DNA of 64,000 nucleotides from Sesamum alatum (Eukaryota > Streptophyta > Magnoliopsida > Lamiales > Pedaliaceae), in NCBI GenBank assembly GCA_034509735.1, contig JACGWO010000003.1, forward strand, positions 42,516,873 to 42,580,872. The letters run 5' to 3'. A model generated the notes under the pieces. That model saw only the letters and a list, made by a program, of their open reading frames with translations, had not been told where the DNA came from and ran no database searches. The translations under genes and the position numbers were made by a program. Position 1 is the stretch's first letter. Every line of letters starts with the position of its first letter. This document shows positions 44,776 through 56,669 of the stretch, piece after piece.

Positions 44776-45193
44776 TGAGTACGACGTTTTTCTTCTCTGT
44801 TTGTTTGTAAAGTGACAAAGCTGATACCTTTTTATGTTTTTGGTTCTATTCCCTTGAGATTTACACTCATCCGACGCTTGTAATGGTACTGTTTTATCTC
44901 TTTCTTTAAGAATCTATGGCCCTTTATACTCTTGTTCTTTGTATTGCGGTGTTCATGGAGTTGTTGATGAAGGTTTTTGTTTGTTTTGTCCAAAGCTTGA
45001 CGAAAAGATAGTTTTGAAATAGACCCTTTGTGTTGGGTAATCTTTTTGTTGCTTTTTGCTTGATCTTTTGTTGGTTTGGAGGTTTTTCTGGATTTCTGAT
45101 GATGTTCTTTTATTCATTGTTTAACCATGCATTGTGGTGTGGAGTATGGTTCATGTGTATACGCTTCCTCTTCTTGATGATTCAGTAAGATTG

Positions 45194-45371
45194 GGTAAAT
45201 TACATTGACGTCGCAGGCAGAGGGCTTTTGTATAAAGTTTCGTTATTGCAAATGGGGTGTATTTGTAATTACAATCACAACATTAAAGTAGGTACTTGTA
45301 ATTCTGCAAAATGAAGGAGGTGTTGGTGTAATTGGATCTAACATCAGTCGAGTGTCAATGTACTTTACGCT
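45194..45371. mobile_element. Short MITE of the GTAAATTACA family in the SUVR leader intron
   Basis: GGGTAAATTACATTGAC on the left and, reversed, GCGTAAAGTACATTGAC on the right. The flanks share aagatt. Both arms are short. Confidence 0.55.
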
Positions 45372-45489
45372 AAAAGATTGCTAAACAATTAGTTACTCAG
45401 AATGATTCTTATTCCTACATATAAGTGCTGTTGTAAGACAGAGAATCATGGACTTAAGAGTACGTTCTTCCCTTTTTCCATACATATTA

Positions 45490-45805
45490 AAAACTGACCT
45501 TTTTCTAATTTTAGGCCTTTGTTTTTCTATTTCATTTCCCAAGTCTGTCAGTTTGTGTGGGTTGGTCAAAATATTGGGGCAGCATTGTTTGGTGATGGAC
45601 TTGGATGGTTGCATGGGTAAAGGTATTGTAAGTCCAGATGAGGAAAACTGGCCTTTTTCTTGTTCTAGACCTTTTTTTTTTCTATTTCATTTCCCAAGTC
45701 AGTCAGTTTGTGTGGGTTGGTCAAAATATTGGGGCAGCATTGTTTGGTGATGAACTTGGATGGTTGCATGGGTAAAGGTATTGTAAGTCCAGATGAGGAA
45801 AACTG
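45490..45805 (+). repeat. 155-bp tandem duplication in the SUVR leader intron
   Basis: A block with cagtttgtgtgggttgg begins at 45549 and again at 45704, 155 bases apart, and both copies run on almost unchanged to ccagatgaggaaaactg. Two near-identical units. Confidence 0.9.
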
Positions 45806-46424
45806 CAGCATCTACACTTTTTTCTTTGTTATCTTGTTTTTAGCAATGTTTTTCTGCTCTGGAAACAGATATGTTATTTTGTATATCATGTGATGTGGCC
45901 AAACCTTCTACATTAGTTGCAGACGAGGAGCTTGAGTGGTTTCTAAGCCCTTATGTCTTCTCTCCCTAGTGAGGCCCTTTTCAAGACAAATCATGAGGCT
46001 CGTATGCAGCGAAAACGGGCAATACCTCGCGCAACGGGGCACCGATCATGTTGCAAGCCACATCATCATATGTAGCTCTTCATGTTGTAGAGTTATTAGT
46101 TGGTAAATGTTCTCCAGGTTTGAATGCATTAGGCAAAGAAATGATATGATACGAGTTGATTGGTAGCGTTCTCGCTGGTATTTGGATAAGAAATCAATGA
46201 AGTGAATTGATCTAATGTGACACCTAAACATTGTCTTGTAATAGGGATGAATTTCATAATTCGTCTCGCGTTCATCTTGATATTCTCTTGCATCCTCGGT
46301 CATCTTATTCATTTCTGTATGAGAGTCCTGCATTTAAAATCAAATATACAAGTGAAAAGAATACTTTCTTGTTCTAATTATTTGGAATGATTTTCCTTTT
46401 CTTGTTCTGTTTTCTGTTTCTCAG

Positions 46425-46479
46425 GCATGACAGACTTCTAATTTCACTCTACTGAAATCATTGAACGTTGGAGTAGATC
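46425..46479 (+). promoter_or_regulatory. SUVR leader exon with a four-codon upstream ORF
   Basis: A good acceptor (tttctgtttctcag) precedes 46425. The exon holds ATG ACA GAC TTC TAA (46427-46441) 38 bases before the main ATG at 46480. A short upstream ORF this close could lower translation of the main frame. Confidence 0.55.
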
Positions 46480-49400
46480 ATGGCGCAAGAACGGGATCCA
46501 AGAATTGCAAAGGCGTTCAGGGCAATGAGGAGCTTGGGGATTGATGCAGAAACTGTAAAACCAGTCCTCAAGAGATTGTTGAAGTTATACAACAGGAACT
46601 GGGAACTCATTGAGGAAGACAATTTTCGTACACTTGCTGATGCTATATTCGAGCATTCAGACGAGAAGGTTTCTAGTTCTCTATGACTGTGTCCTAGTTT
46701 CTTGAAAGTTCAATAAATCTGTTTCATAGGTTCATTATTGCTCTTTAAAGGCAAAGATTCTGCTTCTTTGCTGTTGGTCTCTTGGCTTTTGCACTGGCAG
46801 TAGATTTTCACCTGTTATTACCAACAGGATGCAGTTATAAGTTTTTGTTCTTGATTTTATTCGGCTAGGCAAAGGCTGAGAAGAACAGCAATACAGTCAA
46901 TGAGGATGTCGAGCCTCCATTCAAGAAACCACACAGAGGGCTCCCTGAGGACCAGGTTTCGTCTACTGGGGGCAATGGCAAAAGCATTGTAGACATAGAA
47001 GATGGGGAAGTTCCAAAGAGTTCGAATGAGATAATGATGGTAGAGTCGTCTCAATCCGTGTCCGGAGATCCTACTCAATGTTGCGTAAGTGAAGCACCAA
47101 GTGGAAGCAAATGCAAGAATCCCATTCGAGTAAATTCAGCTCTGGATGAGGAAAATTCATCTACAAGGGCAGCATTAGGGGCATCTTATTCCAATCAAGA
47201 ACCTAATAATTCTGTTTTAGATCCTATGATAAGAGATATGTCGCTTGATCGTGAAAACAGAAATGCAAAAGGGCTAAGGGAAAATCAGCACGTTGATCGA
47301 TCACCACAATTTGCTGCTCCCGCTTCACGTATTTGTCCAGGTATCAAAGCATACTAAAGCACAATTTATTTTATTGTTCTTGTGACATACTGATGTTAAA
47401 GGCTACTACCCAGTGTCCAAGCGTGGAAGGCCATGAGTCGATCCTACTCCGTTGACATCATCTTACCACAATTCATTTCCTGTCAATCATGTATTTTTGC
47501 TCTCTCAGGTTCAACCAATACATCAGACCATTCGGAAAAAAGAAAGAAAAAACTTGAGTCTAGCTCATCATATGATCATCAAACTATGTTTCAAACTGCT
47601 TATGATATAGCTTCATCAACCTGCGGACAAGTGAAAGTCTCCTTAACATGTAATCACGCTCAACGGCAACATAACGTCCACGTTCCAAGTGCTGATGAAG
47701 TCCTGAGCTTTGCAGAGAGCACTTGCCAAAAAATTTCCAAATCCACAGGGCTCATCAGTTTTCTCTGATAAAGCTGTTGAACGAACTCTGTGAGAGTTAT
47801 TTGGAAACAAACAGGTCGTCTGGAAATTATATTCATAGTTCATTGAGATGCAGTACACAAAAAGATCATCCAGAAGGTGATCAGGGCAAGAGGATTTCAA
47901 GTGGTTCAGGATCATCAGCTTCACGTGGTCCGGTGATTGCCCGACTCAGTGACAAGAAAAAGGTATTCCATAAAGTGAGCGACATAACAAACGGCACGGA
48001 AAAAGTGAAGATTTCTCTACTAGATGAAAAGGGCAATGAGGATCTGCCTCATTACATATACTCTCCAGAGAACATTACTTATGAATCTGCATACGTGCAT
48101 GTATCGTTAGCTCGTATCTCAGACGAGGACTGTTGTTCAGGTTGTATGGGGGATTGTCTATCATCGTCCATACCTTGTACATGTGCTCGTGACACTGGTG
48201 GGGAATTCGCTTATACGCCAGAAGGCCTGCTAAACGAAAAGTTTTTAAAATCTTGCATTTCCATGAAGCTATCACCAAAAAATCACCATCTTTTCTACTG
48301 TCAGGACTGCCCTCTGGAGAGGGCTAAAAACGTCGACATGCCAGAAAATTGCAAAGGGCACATGTTGAGAAAGTTCATCAAGGAATGCTGGAGAAAATGT
48401 GGCTGCAACATGCAGTGTGGCAACCGAGTTGTTCAGAGAGGTATAACAAGAAAATTACAGGTCAGTGTACTTGGAACAAAAAATCCTCATTTTTCCAGTT
48501 GATAGAAAAGCTTTAAATGATCATTTTAGATCAAATTGACAAATGGATCAGAATATCATTGATCATATGTTTGCATATTTTGTTTTCCATGTCCCATAAG
48601 TTCTCTTGATTTCGTGCTACATTTGGGGTGTTTGCAATAGTTTCTACTTTTGTTGTAAGAATTCATTATAGAGATAATTCATAGTTTAGTTATATTGAAA
48701 GTTGATGGTGTTAAAACAAAATGAAAATGAAAAAAAATAAATAAAGTTGGAGTGTTAGACGAAAAGTTTAGTACATATAATTTTATAAGCTGCAAAAATT
48801 GGTGGGGAGAAGTTTATAACTTTTAATTTAAAGAGCTTAATTTAAGAATTTCAAAAACATTCTTTTCAATTTATTCTCTACAAAAGACTAATATACATTT
48901 AAGTTATTGCAAACATTGTTTTAGAAGTGTCCACTTGAGGATTAAACTACATCAACACCCCTGAATTATGTTTAACTTTATGTTCTTTGCAAAATTATAA
49001 GTACAGTACCCTTAAGGGGGTATCGATATAATTTATCATAGGGGTGTACTTGTAACATTTTGTCCTTGAATAAGGGATGTACTTGTAATTATAACTATAA
49101 TCTCAAGGAATGTATTTATAATTTTGGTCTTGTAACTTAGGTCATTTGATGTTTTCGTCCTTTAATTTTCATGATTGCAGTTTTTTTTTCCGTCGGAGTT
49201 CACTCTTATCACCAAAAAAATGCATATGCATCTCACGTGATCTTTTAAAATTGGGGCTACTATTCCTATTGGCTCATTTTTGTCGGTATTCTTATCCTTT
49301 GACTTTTTAGATAGCATTTTGGGTATACATCTTTTTAATTTTTACAATTTCAATCTTTTTTTTTTTCACTAGAGTGCACCCTTCTCGTCAGTTGAGGTAA

Positions 49401-52400
49401 ACTTTCGACGAGAAAAAGGATTGAAATCATGAAAATTAAAAAGATGTTGGACAGAAATGTTATCTTAAAAAGTTAAGGATAAAAACACTAAATGACCTAC
49501 GTTATGGGACGAAAAATGCATAAGGAGGTCTCCTCTTTAAGGGATGATACCCTCTAATGAAGGCCCAAACTAATAATGTATGTTTTTAGGTCTTCTTGAC
49601 AAGTGAAGGTAAAGGATGGGGTCTAAGGACACTTGAGGAGTTGCCCAAAGGGAGTTTCATTTGTGAATATGTTGGAGAAATTTTGACTAACATAGAATTG
49701 TATGAAAGAAACAAGAAAAGTAGAGGTGACGACAAGCATGTGTATCCAGTGTTGCTCGATGCGGATTGGGCTACGGAAGGAGTTCTAAAGGACGAAGATG
49801 CTCTCTGCTTGGATGCAACTCATTATGGGAACGTTGCTAGGTTTATCAACCACCGGTGAGCTCTTTTCCCTGTATTTTGATATTGTTTGGGTAACTTTGT
49901 AAATTTTTTAAAACATTTTAGGATAAATTACAGTTATCTCCTCTGAGGTTTAGCATAATTACAAATATTCCCTCGTTGTTTGAAAAATTATAAATATCCC
50001 CATAAGGTATATAACCGTATAACAAATAACCCATTGTCATCCATTTTTATGGGTGAACTGACCAAAATGCTCTTGTGTATTTTATTTAATTTTTAAATTT
50101 TTTTAAATTTTTTGGACTACAATGCGCAGGGAGATGTTTTTAAAGTTTTTTACACAGAGGAGTTAATAATGCAATTTGACTTGGCTGATTTTCTGCAATT
50201 TAACTAAAAAATCAAGGGCAAAATGGTCATTTTCAGGCCTTTGGTTGAATATTACAAACCCCAAGGAAGTATGTTTCAAACAACGAGAGGTATTTATAAT
50301 TATGTCAAATCTCAGGGGAGATAGATGTAATTTACCCAACATTTTATAATATGTTTGAAAGCTAATAAGATGCAGTAAAGTTGTAAGGTTTTTTTTTTAA
50401 AAAAAAAAGAGTTTATAAAATTTAGAAAAAAAAAAAAAGGAGTTTTGACTTATTTTTTGAAATTTTAACAAATGCATTCACTTCTAGTTATATTAGTTAC
50501 GTTATTATAGTAAACATCTTATAAGCTTTATGATCTTATTTTATCTAAATATTCCAAGAGTTTATTTAAGAAGTGTAAGAGTTGATATCATATACACTTC
50601 AAAGATATTTTAGAGGGCTAAATGTTTTTTTAGTCCCATAAGATTAAGTTATTATTAATTTTCTTGTTCACAATTTCGGCAGGTGACGATTTCAGCCCCT
50701 TAAAATACGATTTTAGATATTTATAGTCCCAAATTAACGGACGTGACCATGATTTTATGTATTTTTAGTTCCACGATTTAGGTATTTTTAATCCCAAGTT
50801 AACGGTTGTTAACATTTGTGTAAAACACATGACTTTTTGGGACTAAAAATACCTGAATTCGTATTTTATGGGATTGAAATCGTCACCTGCCTAAGTTGTG
50901 GTACTAAAAAAAATAATGACTTAATCTTATGGGACTAAGAAAGCATTTTGTCCATATTTTATAAGATATGAGTTTATAAAATCTTTTAAAAAAACTTAGC
51001 CAAACACCCCATTGATATTCGCAATCCATCAAAATTGAGAAGTTAACAGCTAAAACTAAGTACTTATCAGCATTTTGCTAAAAATAAGGTGAAAAGAATT
51101 TTTTTTTTTTTATTTGAGTTTTTGCTTTTGAACTAGTTAAATTAAGTTGATGCAAACACCCCCTTACTATAATACCAAATTGTAACTAAAACTTGGTTTA
51201 TGAAACTAAAAAATATATATTCGAAAAAGTAGTGTTAAAAATGCAATATCCCTATATTATTGTACTAAACTGCAATTTTATATATCACCAAATTTTATGC
51301 TCATCTTACATCTTTAAACCTCTTTTCCTTCTTTCTTGACTAAAGGTGCTTTGATGGGAACTTGCTTGAGATTCCAGTTCAGGTGGAGACTCCTGATAGG
51401 CATTATTATCATGTACGATGATGAATCACTCGACTCTTTTCCTCCTTAACCATCGTTATCTAACACGATCAGATAAAATCGATGCGAAAACTTAAATTTT
51501 GACTATGGTTAATTAATATTCGCTATGATTTTACCTATGTTAAAATCTTTGCCACGGTTTTTATACAATTGTAGCAAATGTTTTGGCTTGCTAGTAAAAA
51601 TGACTAAAAGCTCCTACGCAGTTGTGGTTAATTAATATCCACCACAATTTTTTACTTTTAACCATGGTAATTAACCATGGTTAAAAGCTATATGTTTTCC
51701 AATGATAACAACTTTACCTGTTATTTTAGCAGGTGAGACCAAAACATTAGTCCATGCAAGTGTTGATTAACCGTTGCTAAGATTTTGATTTTCACAAAAG
51801 TTTGTTTGAATGTGATTTATAATATTAATTTACCATGAATTAAATCAGTACTCATCTATAATGTCGATATTTTTTTATTTTTTTATTTTGTCAATTTGAA
51901 AAGCTCTTACTTATATACTTATTTACTTTTGGTCCTACATACAGCTTGCTTTTTTCACTACAAGAAAAGTGGAAGCTCTAGAAGAGCTTACTTGGGTGAG
52001 TAATTTAAATGGTTCAAATATATAAAAAATATATATATTTTAGAACCTGATTTTTTTTTCATGGGTTACATTTAGATTGATGGATTTGCAATTCATAATA
52101 ACAAATTTTTTGGATTTGTTGCAGTTCTAAATTCGAAGGATTTTAAATTCTTCAATTCTAATTCTGAACTATGTTTTATTGAATATTGATAAATTTCAAA
52201 TTTTGTTCATACGGAGTCATTTTTATATACATATTATATATATTTCTAAAAATTTTAGAAAATTACGTTGTAGCTTCAACGTGTGTCAATGTAATCTTTT
52301 AAAAGTGATGGATTTTTTGTTTGGGATATATTATATACATAATAGTTTGTTTACACAAACTATTATGTTTTTTGCAAAAATTACAGAAACCACTATTATC

Positions 52401-52785
52401 AGACAAAATATAGGGGCAATTTGTGTAATGATATTGACGTTTTTTATGAGTGTATGTGTAAATAATTTTGACGTTCTTTTTATGTGTGAATGGGTAGTTA
52501 TCCAAAATGCAGGATGGTTATTGTCAATAGACCATATATTAGGGAGTGTAAACATAATTTTCTCTCTTTTTTTATTTATACTATGTCCAAACCTTTTATG
52601 TGTCTGTCTCATAGAAAATATCATGAATTTTCACAAAGTATATTTTCCTGTTTGATGCATATGTTGATGTTTTTCAGGATTATGGGATTGATTTTGATGA
52701 TAAAACACATCCTGTCAAGGCTTTCCAGTGCCATTGTGGAAGCCCATACTGCAGAGACAGGAAAGTGAAGAAGAATTCATTTTAG
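46480..52785 (+). CDS. SUVR1/2/4-type histone H3K9 methyltransferase (one apparent frameshift)
   Basis: Exons 46480-46668, 46869-47340, 47509-48460, 49590-49855, 51346-51412, 51945-51995 and 52678-52785 have GT-AG borders. They total 2105 bases, one short of a multiple of three; with one base supplied the protein is 701 residues. Exon 1 is a WIYLD ubiquitin-binding domain (MAQERDPRIAKAFRAMRSLG to TLADAIFEHSDEK). A long disordered region follows. The cysteine-rich pre-SET runs from DEDCCSGCMGDC to KCGCNMQCGNRVVQRGI. The SET domain (about residue 539 on) has GKGWGLRTLEELPKG, CEYVGEI, GNVARFINHRC and ELTWDYGIDF, and the post-SET is CHCGSPYC. WIYLD plus pre-SET/SET defines the SUVR1/2/4 group, nuclear enzymes acting on H3K9 and in transposon silencing. 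In exon 3 the frame changes at about 47745-47755 with no usable intron: a real mutation or a sequencing error. Confidence 0.88.
49125..49530. mobile_element. MITE in SUVR intron 3
   Basis: Related along its length to the MITE at 27652-28099: ccgtcggagttcac, gcatctcacgtgatctttta, then the inverted half ending gggacgaaaaatgcat. Exact ends were not set. Confidence 0.6.
49921..50337. mobile_element. Mutator-type MITE in SUVR intron 4
   Basis: Perfect 9-bp target duplication aacatttta (49912-49920 and 50338-50346). Inverted ends GGATAAATTACAGTTATC and, reversed, GGGTAAATTACATCTATC. Same family as 7010-7420. Confidence 0.88.
50614..50953. mobile_element. Mutator-type MITE in SUVR intron 4 (second)
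   Basis: Flanked by atattttag (50605-50613) and atattttat (50954-50962), eight of nine bases the same. Same family as 24202-24554 (TTTTTAGTCCCATAAGATTA at both ends in opposite orientation). Confidence 0.78.
51471..51870. repeat. CACTA-MITE-related sequence in SUVR intron 5
   Basis: Shares ccatggttaattaat, gaccaaaacattagtc and gattaaccgttgc type blocks with 52895-53160 and 63418-63640. Ends are diverged. Confidence 0.45.
52338..52367. repeat. Perfect 13-bp hairpin in SUVR intron 6
   Basis: cataatagtttgt, loop ttac, acaaactattatg. It lies in AT-rich intron sequence. The ORF over 52179-52655 has no known motif and lies in the intron. Confidence 0.7.
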
Positions 52786-52894
52786 CATTCATCTGCAAAT
52801 TCAAGACTGGTTTTCTTCTTACAGTTTTATCCTGTTTCCAAGAATTGAAGAAATGCTTCTTCATGCATCCAAGCAGCCGTCTAGAAATGTAACT

Positions 52895-53160
52895 TTTCGT
52901 CATGGTTAATTATCATGGTCAAAAGTAGAAAAGTATCCACAACAGCGCAATGGTTATTAGTCATTGTTTCTACAAACGAAGTCAAAACATTAGTTACAAG
53001 TAAAAACTATGGCAAAATGTTTTAATCATAGGTAAAAATTATGGAGAATGTTGATTAACTGTGGTCAAAATTTAAGTTTTCGCATCTATTTTGTTTGACA
53101 TTGGTGAATGATATTGATTTATGATAATTTTAGGCTATAGTGATTTATAATGTAGAAAAT
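52895..53160. repeat. CACTA-MITE-related sequence just downstream of SUVR
   Basis: catggttaattatcatgg at the left and gctatagtgatttataatg at the right; related to 6396-6722, 51471-51870 and 63418-63640. Confidence 0.5.
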
Positions 53161-53174
53161 AATTTATTTATTTT

Positions 53175-56100
53175 TTTTTGGATTGTACGTAAAGGCTTGC
53201 ATAAGTAGGACTCAAAAACCAAAGTTGTGTTTCATCAATGAAACTCTAGAGGAACCTGGTGTACTAGCTGTGTTTGAGAGATGGATTAGAGTGGATAGCA
53301 TGGTTACTACCTGGATTTTGAACTCCATTTCAAAGGATATAGTAGGAGGTTTCATGTATACTAAATCGGCTTGAAGTCTGTGGTTAGATCTGGAATAGAG
53401 GTATGGCGAATCCAATGGTCCACTTGTTTACCAATTGCAGAGGGATATTGTTAATTCATTTCAAGAAAATATGTTTGTGGAATCATACTATACAAAACTA
53501 AGAACACTTTGGGAAGAGAATGTTGAACTGATGCCGACATCGCAGTGCATTTGTGGATGATGCACTTCTGGTGTCTCAAAGGTGATTAATGATCTGACTT
53601 TGTTTAACCAACTAATGCAGTTCCTTATGGGACTAAGTAATGGTTTTGATCACGTGAGAGACCAATTGCTGGTCATGGATCTAGTTCCAACAGTGAACAG
53701 AGCCTATTATGTGGTGTCCAGAGTAGAGAAACAAAAGAAAGTACATGTTGAGCTAGGAGATACTGATAATGTGGCTATGCATGTGAAGGCTGGGTATAAG
53801 AGAGACGGAGTGGCTAGAGGAGGACAACACAAGAAAGGATGTGCAGATAAACAAAGTCAGTATTGTGATAACTATGATAAGTCGGGACACACAAGCGAAA
53901 CCTGCTTCAAGATACATGGAACTCCAGATTGGTACAAGGGGTTGCATGAGAGAAAGAAAATGGAGGCAGGAACAGTGCGAGGTTATAATGCAGTGGCTGC
54001 AGAAGAGAAGAAGAATGTTATTGAAAAGTAGGACACTCAAGAGACAAGCTACATGGCCTGGTCAGGTTGATAAAAGGAGATATGCAGTCGATTCAGAATG
54101 ATCCCTTACAAGTGAACTTTGCAGCATAATTCGATGAATTTGTAGGTAATGATTGTGCTTTCATAACTGCTTGAGGTAATGTTTTGAATTCCTGAATAGT
54201 AGACAGGGGTGCAACAAACCATATGGACTTACTTACAGCCGCTATTGACATTATTTATTGACAATTATGGATGATTACAGTCGTTGTATTTGGACTTACT
54301 TACTCAAATACAGAACACAAGTAGTGTTCCATTTTGACTTCATTCATGAAGACGATCTGTGTACAGTTTCATACAAATGTCCAAAAAGTCCGCTCTGATA
54401 ATGGTACAGAATTCGTCAATACCCAATGCCATGCCCTGTTTAACTCTCTTGGAATTCTTCATCAAAAATCTTGTCCTCACACGCTCCAACAAAATGAGGT
54501 GGTTGAAATAAAACATCGACATCTACTTGATATGGCTTGGACTCTTCTTTTCCAGGCCTCTCTCCCGAATAAATTTTGGGGTGAGTCTATACTTGCAGCT
54601 AACTACTTGAGAAATCGCCTACCTACTCCGACCTTGCATTGGAAGTCCCCTTACAAAGTACTCTACAAAAGACCCCCTACATATTCCCACCTCCATGTAT
54701 TTGGATTTCTTATTTTCTCATCCAATGTTCAACCATCTAACCAAAAATTCGATGCTAGAGCCTACCGTTGCATCTTTCTTGGGTATAGTCATGTCCATAA
54801 AGCATATAAAGTATATGATGTGAGTTCCCAAAAATTCTTTCATTCTAGAGATGTCACATTCCATGAGGATGAGTTTCCTTATCGTACAACTCCTAGTCCA
54901 ATTGAATCTGTTCCTCTACCTGTTCCTATCCTAGACCCTGATCCCTCTCCTCCATCACTTCCTTCATCCTCTGTCCTTACCTCCTCCCCTTCGTCCATTG
55001 TCACTCCCTCTAATGTGTACATACCACTTCCTTGACGGTCCTAAAGAACTACTCATAAACCTGCTTGGCTTATCGATTATGTTTGTCACTGCTCCCCCTA
55101 CTCTTCCTCTCACTGCATCCTTTTTTCATACTCTAGTGCACATATATCGTTTGTTGCAAACTTGTCTTCTGTGTAGGAACGTCATACTTATCTCCAGGCC
55201 GTGAAGGATGCTACATGGGTGGATGTGATGGAGCAAGAGTTGGCTGCTCTTGAGGCTAATGATACTTGGGAGTTGGTGCCATTGCTACCGGGTAGGAAAC
55301 CTATTGGGTGTCGTCGGGTTTATAAGTTGAAGATGAATCCTGATGGCACGGTACATCGGATAAGGCTCAGTTGATAGCCAAGGGCTACAACCAAGCGGAA
55401 GGAGTGGATTTCTTTGTCAGTTTCTCCCCAATTGCAAAGGCCGTTACCGTTCAGCTTTTCTTGACTGTGGTTGTGGCCAAGGGTTAGCCTTTATTGTAGA
55501 TGGAAGTTAATAATGCCTTCTTGCACGAGCATTTGGATGAGGATCTGTACATGATGCCCCCAGAAGGTTTTAATGGTGCTGCACCAGAGCAGGTTGCAAG
55601 CTTAAACGATCGTTGTATGGCCTCAAGCATGCCACTCGTCAATGGAACTTGAAGCTCACTTCTCAGCTTTAGTCTTTCGATTTTACGCAAGCTTCTAGTG
55701 ATCATTGTCTGTTCATCAAGACTTTGGATGACACTTTCACTGCTCTTATAGTCTATGTCAACGATATCATTCTCACTGGGAATTCCATGCCTGAATTGGA
55801 TGCTGTGAAGGGGTATCTCGATGGTTTGTTTACTATCAAAGACCTTGGTTCGCTTAATATTTTCTGGGTTTGGAGTTGGCTCACTCTTGTCATGTTTTCT
55901 TGTCACTCAACATAAGTACATTCATGATATCCTCCACCATGCTCAACTTCTTGAGGGAAAATATGTTGCTACTCCTTTCCTTCCTGGGCTTCATTTGACT
56001 TCTAATTCGAGTTCTTTGCTGTCGGATCTTGGCCATTATCACCGGCTTGTTGGGCTCCTATATTTGTGGTTTACTCGCCCTGATATCTCTTTTGCCGTAC

Positions 56101-56660
56101 AACAGCTCAGTCAGTTCCTCCAACACCCCCGTGACTCCCATTGGCAGGCTTATGTTCACGTTCTCCATTACCTGAAGGGCACCTCCACTTTGGGCTTGTT
56201 CCGCCCTCCGACAACTCCCTTCAACTCTTTGTATTCTCATATGCCAGTTGGGCCTCTTGTCCGGACAGTCGTCGTTCGGTCACTAGTTTCTGTATTTTTC
56301 TTGGTCTGACACTCCTTTCGTAGAAGACCAAGAAGTAGGCTACGGTTTCTAACTCCTCCGCTAAAGCCGAATATCTTAGCATGGGGTTCGCGGTATGTGA
56401 ACTTCTCTGGGTTTCCTATCTCCTTCGTGACTTCCATGTTCCGCTTCGTCAGCTTGTTCCGTTTTGGTGTGACAACATGGCGGCATTTCACATCATGGCC
56501 AACCCTGTCTTTCATGAGCGCACGCAATCATCTAGTCCAGGATCAATTTAAGCCGGGTTTCATTGTGCCGTCTCATGTTCCGGGGCCATACCAAGTGGCT
56601 GATCTTTTTACTAAGTCTCCTCCAGTCCGGGATTTTACACGCTTTCTTGTTGTAGGAAGT
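53175..56660 (+). pseudogene. Ty1/copia Gag-Pol remnant (nearly full order, heavily mutated)
   Basis: Gag begins near 53190 (LCFINETLEEPGVLAVFERW) and ends in a zinc-knuckle-like CDNYDKSGHTSETC whose second cysteine is tyrosine. The protease is reduced to VDRGATNHM (the usual aspartate-threonine/serine-glycine core is altered) and a deletion follows. Integrase resumes with DYSRCIWTYLL, KVRSDNGTEFV and LPNKFWGESI (54270-55035). The RT has NNAFLHEHLDEDLYM and an altered active site, YVND instead of YVDD, at about 55753. RNase H remnants (FWCDNMAAFHI, VADLFTKSP) end near 56660. Stops and frameshifts are numerous, and no LTR could be recognised on either side. Confidence 0.88.
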
Positions 56661-56669
56661 AGATAGAGC

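Noticed and set aside
46046..46333. 95-codon minus-strand ORF in the SUVR leader intron
   Set aside because: No recognisable motif, no splice or promoter support, and it is antisense within an intron; kept only as a remote possibility.
51950..51975. cactacaagaaaa motif resembling a CACTA terminus
   Set aside because: It encodes HLAFFTTRK of SUVR exon 6 and has no partner end; chance similarity.
52179..52655. 158-codon ORF on the plus strand
   Set aside because: Lies in SUVR intron 6, AT-rich and hydrophobic by composition, with opposite-strand ORFs of similar quality.
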